Shown: positions 32,094 through 40,611, numbered from the stretch's first letter. The stretch is 51,635 bases of DNA from Bog-793 sp035625025 (GCA_035625025.1 DASPQJ010000033.1:1-51635), one strand, 5' to 3'. A program made the numbers and translations. Notes: a model not told the origin generated them from the sequence alone.

Positions 32094-32969
32094 TTGCTCT
32101 CCGAACTTGCCGCCTCGCTTCTCGGTCGGTGCGCCTTCCCGTCGAAAGGCGCGCCGCTCGCCTGCGCCGTGTCCGGGGGAGCCGATTCTCTCGCGCTGCT
32201 CGTCCTCGCCGTGGCGGCGGGGTGTGACGCGACCGCCTACCACGTCGATCACGGGATCCGCCCAGGGTCGGCCGCCGAGGCCGACGTCGTGCGGGCCGAC
32301 GCCGAACGGCTCGGCGTCGGGTTCGTCGGGCTGCGGGTCGACGTGACCGCTGGCCCCAATCTCGAGGCGCGTGCCCGAGAGGCGAGGTTTGCTGTCCTGC
32401 CTCCGGACGTCGCGACGGGTCACACGGCCGAGGACCAAGCGGAGACCGTGTTGATGAACCTGTTGCGAGGCGCCGGGGCGGACGGTCTTTCGGGCATGCG
32501 CATCGGCTGGCGGCATCCGATCCTCGGCCTGCGCCATGCCGAGACCGTCCGCCTCGTCGAGTCGCTTGGACTTGAGGTCGTCGTCGATCCCTCGAATCGC
32601 GATCCTGCGTATCGACGGAACCGCATTCGCGCCGAGCTTTTGCCGCTGCTCGCTGACGTCGCGGGTCGGGACGTTGTCGCGGTGATCGTTCGTCAGGCCG
32701 AGCTCATCGCCGACGACGTCGCCCTGCTGGACGGCCTGGCCGCGGGGATCGACGCGACGAGCACCGCCGAGCTGACGAGCGCCCCCGTCGCTCTGGCGCG
32801 TCGGGCGATCAGGGCATGGTTGAAGGACCAGTCAACACCGCCCTACCCGCCGGACGCTGCCACCGTGGAACGCGTCCTCGCGGTCGCGCGCGGAGACGCG
32901 GTGGCTTGCGAGGTTCCCGGGGGGCGGAGGCTCCGGCGAAGACAGGGGCGTCTCGTTCTCGACACCTGA
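32094..32969 (+). CDS. tilS: tRNA(Ile)-lysidine synthase TilS
   Basis: Modifies C34 of tRNA-Ile(CAU) to lysidine so that it reads AUA. The 291-residue protein has the PP-loop ACAVSGGADSLALLVLA near the N-terminus, YHVDHGIRPGS, TGHTAEDQAETVLMNLLRGAG and YRRNRIRAELLPLL. It is short, with only a reduced C-terminal domain, as in other actinobacteria. TTG 32094 follows GAGGAAG. hpt lies next, the usual tilS-hpt pair. Confidence 0.92.
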   Translation: MLSELAASLLGRCAFPSKGAPLACAVSGGADSLALLVLAVAAGCDATAYHVDHGIRPGSAAEADVVRADAERLGVGFVGLRVDVTAGPNLEARAREARFAVLPPDVATGHTAEDQAETVLMNLLRGAGADGLSGMRIGWRHPILGLRHAETVRLVESLGLEVVVDPSNRDPAYRRNRIRAELLPLLADVAGRDVVAVIVRQAELIADDVALLDGLAAGIDATSTAELTSAPVALARRAIRAWLKDQSTPPYPPDAATVERVLAVARGDAVACEVPGGRRLRRRQGRLVLDT

Positions 32970-33059
32970 GCGGTGCTGGGCACCGCCCGCGCCGCCCGGC
33001 GGGGGGAGAGGGTTCGTCCCCGTGCCGACGGACCACTCCAGCGTGCCATCGACACCCGG

Positions 33060-33065
33060 TAGGGT
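33060..33065 (+). promoter_or_regulatory. Candidate -10 of hpt
   Basis: TAGGGT, 7 nt before GTG 33073; selects that start over the upstream ATG at 33022 and predicts a leaderless hpt-folE transcript. Confidence 0.5.
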
Positions 33066-33072
33066 CAGTGCC

Positions 33073-33654
33073 GTGAACAAGGGTGGGGGGAACGATTCCG
33101 GGAGCGGCGACGATCCGCTCGCCGGTCTCAGCCTCGGTCGGGTGCTCATCACCGAGGACGAAATCGCGCGCCGTATCGTCGAGCTTGGTGATGTGATCAC
33201 GCAAGACTACGCGGGACGCCCCCCGCTTCTGGTCGGCGTCCTCAAGGGGGCGTTCGTCTTCATGGCGGATCTCGCCCGGGCGATCCGTCTTCCCGTCGAG
33301 ATGGATTTCATGGCCGTTTCGTCGTACGGCACCGCGACGAAAACGAGCGGGATCGTTCGGATCGTGAAGGACCTTGACGTCGACCTCGTCGACCGTCACG
33401 TCCTCATTGTCGAGGACATCGTCGACAGTGGGCTGACCCTCTCGTATCTGCGGAAGGGTCTGTCGGCCCAGAATCCCGCGAGTCTCGAAATCTGCGCCCT
33501 CCTCGTGAAGACTGACCAGCAGCGCGTCGACCTCAAGATTCCCTATGTCGGGTTCCAGATCCCCCCCGACTTCGTTGTCGGCTACGGGCTCGACGTCGCC
33601 GAGGTCTACCGAAACCTGCGGGACATTCGCATCATGGACGGCGCGACCTCGTGA
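33073..33654 (+). CDS. hpt: Hypoxanthine phosphoribosyltransferase
   Basis: Salvages hypoxanthine/guanine with PRPP; 193 residues from the leaderless GTG 33073. The PRPP loop is VLIVEDIVDSGLTLS, and the N-terminal VLKGAFVFMADLAR and C-terminal DFVVGYGLDVAEVYRNLRDI are typical of the family. Its last 4 nt overlap folE (GTGA). In most actinobacteria ftsH lies between hpt and folE; it is absent here. Confidence 0.94.
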   Translation: MNKGGGNDSGSGDDPLAGLSLGRVLITEDEIARRIVELGDVITQDYAGRPPLLVGVLKGAFVFMADLARAIRLPVEMDFMAVSSYGTATKTSGIVRIVKDLDVDLVDRHVLIVEDIVDSGLTLSYLRKGLSAQNPASLEICALLVKTDQQRVDLKIPYVGFQIPPDFVVGYGLDVAEVYRNLRDIRIMDGATS

Positions 33655-34250
33655 AACCCGAGAAGCCGCCGCGTCCGGCGGGCGTCGACCTCGCGCGTAC
33701 CGTCGCCGCGGTCCGGGAGCTGCTGGTCGCGCTCGGGGAGGACCCTGACCGTGCCGGGTTGCAGGAGACGCCCGCCCGGGTCGCCTCGATGTACGCCGAG
33801 CTCCTCGAGGGCATGGTGAACCCGGCCGACGCCCACCTCGAGGTCACGTTCTCGGCCGACCACGACGAGATGGTGATGGTGAAGGACATCCCGTTCGCCT
33901 CGCTCTGCGAGCACCACCTCGTCCCGTTCGTCGGCACGGCCCACGTCGCCTACATCCCGAACATCGACGGCAGGATCATCGGGCTGTCGAAGCTCGCGCG
34001 CCTGGTCGACAGCCACGCCCACAAGCTCCAGGTCCAGGAGCGCCTGACGACCGAGATCGCCGAAACGATGCAGCGCTCGTTGAAGCCACGGGGCACCCTC
34101 GTCGTGATCGAGGCGGAGCACCTCTGTATGACGATCCGGGGGGTGCGCAAGCCCGGCGCCCGCACCGTCACGTCGGCGGTCCGGGGCCTGTTCCGGACGG
34201 ATGTCGCGACCCGGGCGGAGGCGATGGCCTTCGTCCGGGCCCGGTCCTGA
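33651..34250 (+). CDS. folE: GTP cyclohydrolase I FolE
   Basis: Converts GTP to dihydroneopterin triphosphate, first step of folate synthesis; 199 residues. Zinc ligands are in FASLCEHHLVPF (Cys, His) and EHLCMTIRGV (Cys); GLSKLARLVD is present. It begins at GTG 33651 within the hpt stop, so translation is coupled. Confidence 0.96.
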   Translation: MKPEKPPRPAGVDLARTVAAVRELLVALGEDPDRAGLQETPARVASMYAELLEGMVNPADAHLEVTFSADHDEMVMVKDIPFASLCEHHLVPFVGTAHVAYIPNIDGRIIGLSKLARLVDSHAHKLQVQERLTTEIAETMQRSLKPRGTLVVIEAEHLCMTIRGVRKPGARTVTSAVRGLFRTDVATRAEAMAFVRARS

Positions 34251-34308
34251 GCCGCGCGTCTGGCCTGGTCAGTCGCTCGAACCGGGGAGACGGCTCCTCC
34301 CGGCCCGG

Positions 34309-34314
34309 TAGGCT
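34309..34314 (+). promoter_or_regulatory. Candidate -10 of folP
   Basis: TAGGCT, 6 nt before GTG 34321; leaderless start for the folP-folB-folK-panC-nadB-nadC run. Confidence 0.5.
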
Positions 34315-34320
34315 GACGAC

Positions 34321-35148
34321 GTGAGGCCGCTGGTCATGGGCGTCTTGAACGTCACCCCCGACTCCTTTTACGACGGAGGTCGCTATTTCGACCACGAAGT
34401 TGCCATCGCCCGGGGTCGGGAGATGATCGTCGAGGGTGCCGACATCATCGACGTCGGCGGGGAGTCGACGCGACCGGGAGCCGACCCCGTTCCCGAGTCC
34501 GAGGAGCTTCGTCGGGTCCTGCCCGTGGTCGAGGCGCTCGCCCCGAGCGTTCGCGTGTCGATCGACACCATGAAGCCGGCGGTCGCCACGGCGGCGTGCC
34601 GGTGTGGCGCGACCTTGGTCAACGACGTGGCCAACCATTCGGCCCGAGCGGCCGCCGAGGAGGGCGCCGGCCTCGTCGTCGTGCACATGCGCGGGACCCC
34701 GAAGATGATGCAGGTCGACCCGCGCTACGACGATGTCGTGGCCGAGGTCTTCGCCGTGCTCGATTCGGCTGCGGCCGACGCCCGGCGGCTCGGCGTCGGC
34801 GAGATCTATGTCGATCCCGGCATCGGTTTTGGGAAGACCGTTCAGCACAATCTGCAGCTGCTGCGGTCGCTGCCGGAACTCGTCGCCCGGGGCGTCCCGG
34901 TCCTCGTCGGGACGAGCCGGAAGTCGTTCCTCGGTCGTTTGGCCGCCCCTCCTGGCGGAGAGCCGCTCCCACCAGCTGAGCGCTTCTCAGGATCGCTCGC
35001 GACGGCCGTCTGGGTGATGGCCGCAGGTGCCGCGATCGTCCGGGTCCACGATGTGGCCGAGACGGCGCAGGCGGCGCGTCTCGTCGGCGGAGCCGAGACG
35101 GACGATCTCGGTACGACGCCCTTTTCCGCCGCGGTGGTCACTCCATGA
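34321..35148 (+). CDS. folP: Dihydropteroate synthase FolP
   Basis: Condenses dihydropterin pyrophosphate with p-aminobenzoate; 275 residues, TIM barrel. PLVMGVLNVTPDSFYDGGRY opens the protein, IDVGGESTRPGA forms the pterin site, SIDTMKPAVA and GIGFGKTVQHN follow, and GTSRKSFLG is present. The stop overlaps the next start as ATGA. Target of sulfonamides in general. Confidence 0.96.
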   Translation: MRPLVMGVLNVTPDSFYDGGRYFDHEVAIARGREMIVEGADIIDVGGESTRPGADPVPESEELRRVLPVVEALAPSVRVSIDTMKPAVATAACRCGATLVNDVANHSARAAAEEGAGLVVVHMRGTPKMMQVDPRYDDVVAEVFAVLDSAAADARRLGVGEIYVDPGIGFGKTVQHNLQLLRSLPELVARGVPVLVGTSRKSFLGRLAAPPGGEPLPPAERFSGSLATAVWVMAAGAAIVRVHDVAETAQAARLVGGAETDDLGTTPFSAAVVTP

Positions 35149-35678
35149 AGGGCAGGTGGGCCGCGGGAATCGTGCCACGCAATTTCGCGTGGATCATCAA
35201 GGGCCACCTTGCCGTCAGTGAACGACCCGGAGGGAGCGCCCCTGACCATCGGCGGGTGCGGCGGCAAGAGGAGATCCTCTGGTTGCGGGCGCAGGGCTTC
35301 ACGCGGGTCGTATCGTTGCTGCCTTCGTCGCACAACCTCCACGCCTACGAGGAGCTGGGACTCGAACACGCGCACGTCCCCATGGGGGTGCGCGCCGACA
35401 TCCCCACCGTCCTCGGCGAGCTCTACCCCAAGCTTCTCGGCTGGTTGCACGCCGGAGACCGCATCCTCGTCCACCAGGATGAACTCAGTGACCAGGTCGC
35501 TGGTGTCTTCGCGGGCTTCCTGTGGTGGACAGGCCTGATCTCCGAGCCGCCTCTCGCCATCTCCGCCATCGAGCACCTGCTCCGCCGCCAGCTTGGCGCG
35601 GCAGGGCGGACGATCGCACGCTCGCGTTGGAGGTCCCGCTTCCCGCCGAGAAAGACCGCCGGCACCCGGCCCCGTTGA
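35145..35678 (+). CDS. Dual-specificity-phosphatase-like protein lacking the catalytic Cys
   Basis: A 177-residue protein whose start overlaps folP (ATGA). The fold matches small dual-specificity phosphatases: RAQGFTRVVSLLPSSHNLHAYEELGLEHAHVPMG, then GDRILVHQDELSDQV where active enzymes have HCxxGxxR. Cys is replaced by Gln, and the Arg is absent, so it should be a pseudophosphatase. The frame ends in an Arg-rich stretch out of character with the rest, and a different frame stays open up to folB (see next entry), so the natural C-terminus may be different. Confidence 0.7.
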   Translation: MKGRWAAGIVPRNFAWIIKGHLAVSERPGGSAPDHRRVRRQEEILWLRAQGFTRVVSLLPSSHNLHAYEELGLEHAHVPMGVRADIPTVLGELYPKLLGWLHAGDRILVHQDELSDQVAGVFAGFLWWTGLISEPPLAISAIEHLLRRQLGAAGRTIARSRWRSRFPPRKTAGTRPR

Positions 35679-36226
35679 CCGCCGAGACCGTCGTCAGCCT
35701 GCGGGTCGAGGGCCGGGAGGCGATCGAGACCGCCGCGCCCGCCGCGCCGGTCCGAGGCTCATCGTCTGCTCCGGTCGCGGACCAGTCGGTCGTGTCGGGC
35801 GAGACGCCAGCCGTCGTCGCAGATCTCTCGGCGCGACAAACGACCGCGGCCAGGCAACGGACGTCGCCGAGGAACGGCGCGCGCCAACCCGTGAACCGAG
35901 CAAGACCGACGCGTCCGGAGCGGCAACCGGCAGCAAACTCGGCGCGCTATCCCGCGGCCACGACCGCGAAGACTTCGTCGCGCCGGGCCCGGCCGCGACC
36001 GGAAAAGGCTGCGCGCCCACCCGCACCGCATGTGGCGAAGGCCCGCCAGCCTGCGCCGCAGACGGCGAAGACCGCGCGCCAGCCTGCGCCGCAGAAGGCG
36101 AAGACCGCGCGCCAGCCCGCAACACGGAAGGCGAAGGCTGCGCGCCAGCCTGTACGAGACTCGAAGACAGCGGCTAGCACGAGAAAGGCCCCGACTTTGC
36201 CGCGTCGGCGTGCGGACGCGAGATGA
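35627..36226 (+). CDS. Lys/Ala/Pro-rich tail ORF, possibly the out-of-frame C-terminus of the pseudophosphatase
   Basis: This frame is -1 relative to the pseudophosphatase and is open from before 35522; TTG 35627 is only a nominal start. It ends at TGA 36224-36226, overlapping folB ATG 36223 as ATGA, the same coupling as other joints in this operon. Its codons keep a high-GC third position. The product is Ala/Arg/Lys/Pro-rich with an 11-residue repeat (KAKTARQPAPQ-like), resembling histone H1-type or DNA/RNA-binding tails. I infer either one protein joined by frameshift (or a one-base sequencing error near 35600) or a separate small gene. No Shine-Dalgarno of its own is evident. Confidence 0.45.
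   Translation: MEVPLPAEKDRRHPAPLTAETVVSLRVEGREAIETAAPAAPVRGSSSAPVADQSVVSGETPAVVADLSARQTTAARQRTSPRNGARQPVNRARPTRPERQPAANSARYPAATTAKTSSRRARPRPEKAARPPAPHVAKARQPAPQTAKTARQPAPQKAKTARQPATRKAKAARQPVRDSKTAASTRKAPTLPRRRADAR
36035..36160 (+). repeat. 33-bp tandem repeat (four units) in the tail ORF
   Basis: Units GCGAAG(A/G)CCGCGCGCCAG... begin near 36035, 36065, 36098 and 36131; copies 2 and 3 are nearly identical. They encode the AKTARQPAPQ-like repeats. Confidence 0.75.
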
Positions 36227-36606
36227 ACGACGTGATCGAGATCCGTGGCCTGCGAGTTCTCGGTCGGCATGGCGCGTTGCCCGAGGAACAGCAGCGCCCG
36301 CAGCCGTTCGAGATTGAACTGCTCATCGAGACCCCGTTGGGTGTCGCCGCGGCCTCCGACGAGCTCGGACGGGCGGTCGACTATGGGACTGTCGTCGATG
36401 TCGTGCGGGACCTTGTCGGTTCGGCGCACTTTCAGTTGCTGGAGACCTTGGCCGACGCGGTAGCGGCGGCCGTGCTCGTCGACCGACGCATCGAGTCGGT
36501 GACGGTTACCGTCCGCAAACTGCGTCCGCCGATCCCGGCCGACGTCGAGACGGTCGGTGTGCGGGTCACCCGACGCCGGGGTGAGACCGTGGCGCGGGTC
36601 GACTGA
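36223..36606 (+). CDS. folB: Dihydroneopterin aldolase FolB
   Basis: Makes hydroxymethyl-dihydropterin in folate synthesis; 127 residues. IEIRGLRVLGRHGALPEEQQRPQPFEI contains the conserved catalytic region, and LLETLADAVA and KLRPPIPADVETVGV follow. Overlaps the tail ORF stop (ATGA) and abuts folK. Confidence 0.93.
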   Translation: MNDVIEIRGLRVLGRHGALPEEQQRPQPFEIELLIETPLGVAAASDELGRAVDYGTVVDVVRDLVGSAHFQLLETLADAVAAAVLVDRRIESVTVTVRKLRPPIPADVETVGVRVTRRRGETVARVD

Positions 36607-37179
36607 ATGTCCGAAGCCGTCATGGACGCGTACCTCGGGATCGGATCGAACCTTGGCGACCGGTGGGCGCATCTACGATCCGCTGTCTCGGGCCTTGCCG
36701 ATCTGGACCCTGACGTTGCCGTGTCGCCCGTCTACGAGACGGCGCCCGTGGGTGGCCCGCAGGGCCAGGGCCCGTATCTCAATTGCGTTGCCCGCATCGA
36801 CGCGTCGTTGGCACCGCGGCAACTGCTCCATTTCGTACAACGGCTCGAGACCCAGGCGTCACGTGTACGCCTCGAACGATGGGGACCGCGCACCCTCGAC
36901 ATCGATATCCTGCTTGTCGCGGGATACACGAGCGACGAACCGGACCTCGTCGTGCCGCACCCGAGGATGTCCGAGCGGGCTTTCGTCCTCGCCCCGCTCG
37001 AGGACCTCGACGCGTCGCTCGTTCCCCCGGACTGGCGCACCCGTGTCGCCTGTGATGAGGGGAGTTTGCGACAGGTTGGTGTGCTCGTCGGTCCGTTCTC
37101 CAGGCACGGCGCACCGTCGGCCGACCACGACTCCGACGCGTCGTTCCCGGGTGCGGTCCCGCCGAGGCTCGGAGGTTGA
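36607..37179 (+). CDS. folK: HPPK, 2-amino-4-hydroxy-6-hydroxymethyldihydropteridine diphosphokinase FolK
   Basis: Pyrophosphorylates hydroxymethyl-dihydropterin with ATP; 190 residues from ATG 36607, immediately after the folB stop. YLGIGSNLGDRWAHL is the N-terminal signature, VYETAPVGGPQGQGPYLNCVA and RWGPRTLDIDILL give substrate and Mg2+ sites, and VPHPRMSERAFVLAPL completes the domain. The Asp/Ser-rich C-terminal 35 residues are extra. Confidence 0.95.
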   Translation: MSEAVMDAYLGIGSNLGDRWAHLRSAVSGLADLDPDVAVSPVYETAPVGGPQGQGPYLNCVARIDASLAPRQLLHFVQRLETQASRVRLERWGPRTLDIDILLVAGYTSDEPDLVVPHPRMSERAFVLAPLEDLDASLVPPDWRTRVACDEGSLRQVGVLVGPFSRHGAPSADHDSDASFPGAVPPRLGG

Positions 37180-37184
37180 CCACG

Positions 37185-38054
37185 ATGGGACCGGGAGTCG
37201 CGAACTGCAAACTCGTCGAGTCCGTCGGGCGTCTTGACGAGATACTCGCCCCATCCCGGCGTCGCGGGCTCTCGATCGGGTTCGTCCCGACCCTGGGTGG
37301 GCTGCATGCGGGTCACGCCGCGCTCATCGGAGCTGCTCGACGCGCGAGCGATCTTGTCGTCGTCTCGATCTTCCTCAATCCGATCCAGTTCGACGACCCG
37401 GGCGACCTCGGCCGCTATCCGCACGACGTCACGGCGGATCGGGCGCTGGCCGGTCGCTCCGGTGCCGACGTCGTTTTCGCGCCGCCCGTGGAAGCGATGT
37501 ACCCGGAGGGACGCCCAGTCGTGACCGTCGACCCGGGAGCACTCGGCGTGAGCCTCGAGGGCGCGGCACGCCCGGGTCATTTCCGCGGTGTCGCCACGGT
37601 CGTGGCGAAGCTCTTGGCACTCGTGCTGCCGTCGGTCGCCTACTTCGGCGAGAAGGACTACCAGCAGCTCGTCGTGGTGCGGCGCCTCGTGAGTGACCTT
37701 TCCCTGCCGGTCGAGATCGTCGCCTGCCCGACCGTGCGCGACCCGGATGGTCTTGCGGTCTCGAGCCGCAATGCTTTCCTTGATGCTGGGGAACGCCGGG
37801 CCGCGACCGTCCTTTACCGGGCGCTGCGCGCCGGAGCCGAAGCCGTCCGGTCGGGGGTGACCGACGGGGGCGAGATCGAGGCGACGATGCGCTCCGTCGT
37901 TGCCTCTGAGCCCTCGGTCATCCTGGACTACGCGAAGCCCGTTGCTGACGGTCACCTCGAGCCGTTGTCGGCGGTCGGCGGAGACGTCGTGCTCCTTGTT
38001 GCAGCCCGTGTCGGAAAGGTTCGCTTGATCGATAATCTTCGGGTCGCGCGATGA
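37185..38054 (+). CDS. panC: Pantoate-beta-alanine ligase PanC
   Basis: Forms pantothenate from pantoate, beta-alanine and ATP; about 289 residues. I start at ATG 37185, where GGAGG lies 9 nt upstream; TTG 37176 overlapping the folK stop is the alternative. FVPTLGGLHAGHAALI holds the HIGH-like ATP site (normally FVPTMGALH), SIFLNPIQF, YFGEKDYQQ and AVSSRNAFL follow. nadB overlaps it by ATGA. No panD is present. Confidence 0.94.
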   Translation: MGPGVANCKLVESVGRLDEILAPSRRRGLSIGFVPTLGGLHAGHAALIGAARRASDLVVVSIFLNPIQFDDPGDLGRYPHDVTADRALAGRSGADVVFAPPVEAMYPEGRPVVTVDPGALGVSLEGAARPGHFRGVATVVAKLLALVLPSVAYFGEKDYQQLVVVRRLVSDLSLPVEIVACPTVRDPDGLAVSSRNAFLDAGERRAATVLYRALRAGAEAVRSGVTDGGEIEATMRSVVASEPSVILDYAKPVADGHLEPLSAVGGDVVLLVAARVGKVRLIDNLRVAR

Positions 38055-39664
38055 GCGAACAAGTGCGGCGTCAATCCTTCGACGCGATCGTCGTCGGCAG
38101 TGGCATCGCCGGATGCACGACCGCCCTCGAGCTCGTCGCGCGAGGCGCCGTTCGTGTCGCGCTAGTCACCAAGGGCCCGCTCTCTGCGTCCACGACGGCC
38201 TGGGCACAAGGCGGAGTCGCCGTGGCGTTGTCCGTCGCGGACGACTCGGTCGAGCTCCACGAGCAGGACACGCTCCGGGCGGGCGGAGGGCTTTCCGATC
38301 TCGACGCCGTGCGGGTGCTCGTGGCGGAGGGCCCGGTCGCGGTTCGGGCGCTGCTCGGACGGGGAGCCATTTTCGATCGCGACGACCACAACGAGCTCGC
38401 GCGAGCCCGGGAAGGCGGTCATTCTGTCGCGCGCGTGATTCACGCCGGAGGCATGGCGACCGGGGCGGAGGTGATCCGGGCGCTCGCGACCGCCGTCGCG
38501 ACTTCCGGGGTCTCGGTCCTCGAGCGTCTTTTCGTCACGGACCTCGTGGTCGAGCGGGGCCGGTGCTCGGGGGTGACCTGTCTCGATTCCGGTCTGCGAC
38601 GAGTTCAGCTCCACGCCGACGCGGTCGTGCTTGCGACGGGGGGCGTCGGAATGCTTTTCGACGTGACGACGAATCCCTCGGAAACGACCGGCGACGGCAT
38701 CGCGCTCGCGCTGCGGGCGGGAATTCCGGTCGCCGATCTCGAGTTCGTGCAGTTCCATCCGACCGCGCTCTGCGTCGACAAGGAACCGAGGCCGCTGCTC
38801 TCCGAAGGGCTACGCGGTTACGGCGCGTTGCTCGTCGACCAGAGGGGTGAGCGCTTCGTCGACGAGCTCGCCGCGCGGGACGTCGTGAGCCGCGCCATCG
38901 TGACGCGCCTGCTGCGGGACGATGCGGAGAGCGTCTTCCTCGACGCGCGACGCGTTCCTGACTTCGCCGAGAGGTTCCCGACGATCGCGTCGACGCTCGC
39001 CGAGGTCGGGCTCGACGCCGGGCGGGATCTCCTGCCGGTCGCGCCGGCCGCCCACTACCTGTGCGGAGGCATCGTCACGGACCTCGCCGGACGCAGCGCC
39101 GTGCGCGGTCTGTTCGCCGTCGGCGAGGTCGCGTGCACCGGCGCCCAGGGAGCGAACCGTTTGGCGTCGAACTCGCTGCTCGAGGGGCTCGTCTTCGCCT
39201 CGCGAGCGGCGCGCGCGATCGTGACGGGAGCAAGCGATCCTCAGCCCGAAGGCGCCCTGGCTGGCATCCTCGCTCCCGAGCAAGCCGCGATCCCGGTCCG
39301 TTTCATCGGGGCCGGCGACTTCGCACGGCAGAAGGCGACCGCACCCGAAGGGGTTGCGGCTGATCTCGGCGAGGCCCGGGCCATGCTCAGGAAGGCGATG
39401 AGCGCGCGCGCGGGCGTAATCCGCGATGCGGCCGGTCTGGTGTCACTCGCACCGATCCTTCGTCGTGCGTCGGCCGTGTCCGGGAACGCCGAAGGGATCG
39501 CCGCCGAGGAGCTGCGGAATCTGGCCGACGTCGGGTCGTCGCTCGCGGCGGGCGCGCTCGCGCGAGAAGAAACCCGGGGTGTCCACACGCGGTCGGACGC
39601 TCCCGAGCGCGATGATGCGCACTTCCGGGTGCGTGTGGCGGTCGAGGCGCGTGACGACGCATGA
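38051..39664 (+). CDS. nadB: L-aspartate oxidase NadB
   Basis: Flavoenzyme that oxidises aspartate to iminoaspartate in de novo NAD synthesis; 537 residues. FAD motif IVVGSGIAGCTTALE, then STTAWAQGGVA, GGHSVARVIHAGG, EFVQFHPTAL, and AAHYLCGGIVTD near the active site. NadA, the partner quinolinate synthase, is not in the window. Coupled to panC and nadC by ATGA overlaps. Confidence 0.95.
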   Translation: MSEQVRRQSFDAIVVGSGIAGCTTALELVARGAVRVALVTKGPLSASTTAWAQGGVAVALSVADDSVELHEQDTLRAGGGLSDLDAVRVLVAEGPVAVRALLGRGAIFDRDDHNELARAREGGHSVARVIHAGGMATGAEVIRALATAVATSGVSVLERLFVTDLVVERGRCSGVTCLDSGLRRVQLHADAVVLATGGVGMLFDVTTNPSETTGDGIALALRAGIPVADLEFVQFHPTALCVDKEPRPLLSEGLRGYGALLVDQRGERFVDELAARDVVSRAIVTRLLRDDAESVFLDARRVPDFAERFPTIASTLAEVGLDAGRDLLPVAPAAHYLCGGIVTDLAGRSAVRGLFAVGEVACTGAQGANRLASNSLLEGLVFASRAARAIVTGASDPQPEGALAGILAPEQAAIPVRFIGAGDFARQKATAPEGVAADLGEARAMLRKAMSARAGVIRDAAGLVSLAPILRRASAVSGNAEGIAAEELRNLADVGSSLAAGALAREETRGVHTRSDAPERDDAHFRVRVAVEARDDA

Positions 39665-40539
39665 CGATGCTTGACGATGTCGACCCGCCGATCGACGAGG
39701 TCCGCCGGGCGGTCGCGCTCGCCCTGGCCGAGGACATCGGCCCGATCGGCGATCTCACCGGGTCGCTCGTTCCGGCGCACGCCATCGCCAGGGCGTCCTT
39801 CATCGCGCGTCAGCCGGGTGTCATCGCCGGGACGAGCTGCGTGCGCGAGACCTGCCAGCAGCTCGATGCGGGGCTCGAGCTCGCGGTTCTCGTCGAGGAC
39901 AGCGGGATCGTCGAGGTGGGGAGCATCGTCGCACGTGTCATCGGCCCGTTCCGGTCGTTGCTCATCGCCGAGCGGACCGCCCTCAACTTCCTTTGCCACC
40001 TCTCCGGCGTGGCGACCCTCACTCGCAGCTACGTGGACGCGGCGAACGCCGTCAACCCCGCGGCCCGGGTGCGCGACACGAGAAAGACGACGCCGGGTCT
40101 GCGCGCTCTCGAGAAGGCCGCGGTGCGCGCCGGCGGAGGCATCAACCATCGGGCTTCTCTCTCGGGCGGCGTGCTCGTGAAGGACAACCACCTCGGGGGC
40201 GTGAGGCTTGCGGACGCCGTGGTTCAGGCGATCGAACGCTGGCCGGGCCGCTTCATCGAGGTCGAGTGCGACGATCTCGACCAGGTCACCCAGGCCGTGG
40301 AAGCCGGGGCGGCGGGTGTCATGTGCGACAACATGTCGCCCGACGACGTGCGCCGGGCCGTCGAGATCGTGCAGGCCCATCCGCGAGGACGGGCGGGCGC
40401 GGTGCTCGTCGAGGCGTCGGGCGGGATCTCGCTCGACAACATCGCGGCGTACGCCGGGGCCGGCGCCAACCTCATCTCCGTCGGGGCGATCACGCACTCG
40501 GCGCCGATCCTCGACATCGGCCTCGACATCGAGCGCTGA
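39661..40539 (+). CDS. nadC: Nicotinate-nucleotide pyrophosphorylase (carboxylating) NadC
   Basis: Turns quinolinate and PRPP into nicotinate mononucleotide; 292 residues. DLTGSLVP, AERTALNFLCHLSGVAT, RDTRKTTPGLR (catalytic basic cluster), VLVKDNHL and VEASGGISLDNI are all conserved. ATG 39661 overlaps the nadB stop; ATG 39667 is a second option. Confidence 0.95.
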   Translation: MTMLDDVDPPIDEVRRAVALALAEDIGPIGDLTGSLVPAHAIARASFIARQPGVIAGTSCVRETCQQLDAGLELAVLVEDSGIVEVGSIVARVIGPFRSLLIAERTALNFLCHLSGVATLTRSYVDAANAVNPAARVRDTRKTTPGLRALEKAAVRAGGGINHRASLSGGVLVKDNHLGGVRLADAVVQAIERWPGRFIEVECDDLDQVTQAVEAGAAGVMCDNMSPDDVRRAVEIVQAHPRGRAGAVLVEASGGISLDNIAAYAGAGANLISVGAITHSAPILDIGLDIER

Positions 40540-40611
40540 GACGGGTGCCGGCGTGACCGCAACAGGTTCAGTTCCGAACCTCGCGGTCGCCATCGGGTAG
40601 ACCGTTAGGTC

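Noticed and set aside
35600..35612. Slippery site for programmed -1 frameshifting
   Set aside because: No X XXY YYZ heptamer and no strong downstream pseudoknot could be recognised, so a simple error or separate gene is as likely.
40598..40611. Leaderless promoter for coaX (TAGACC or TTAGGT)
   Set aside because: TAGACC lacks the final T and TTAGGT is too close to the ATG; kept only as a remark.
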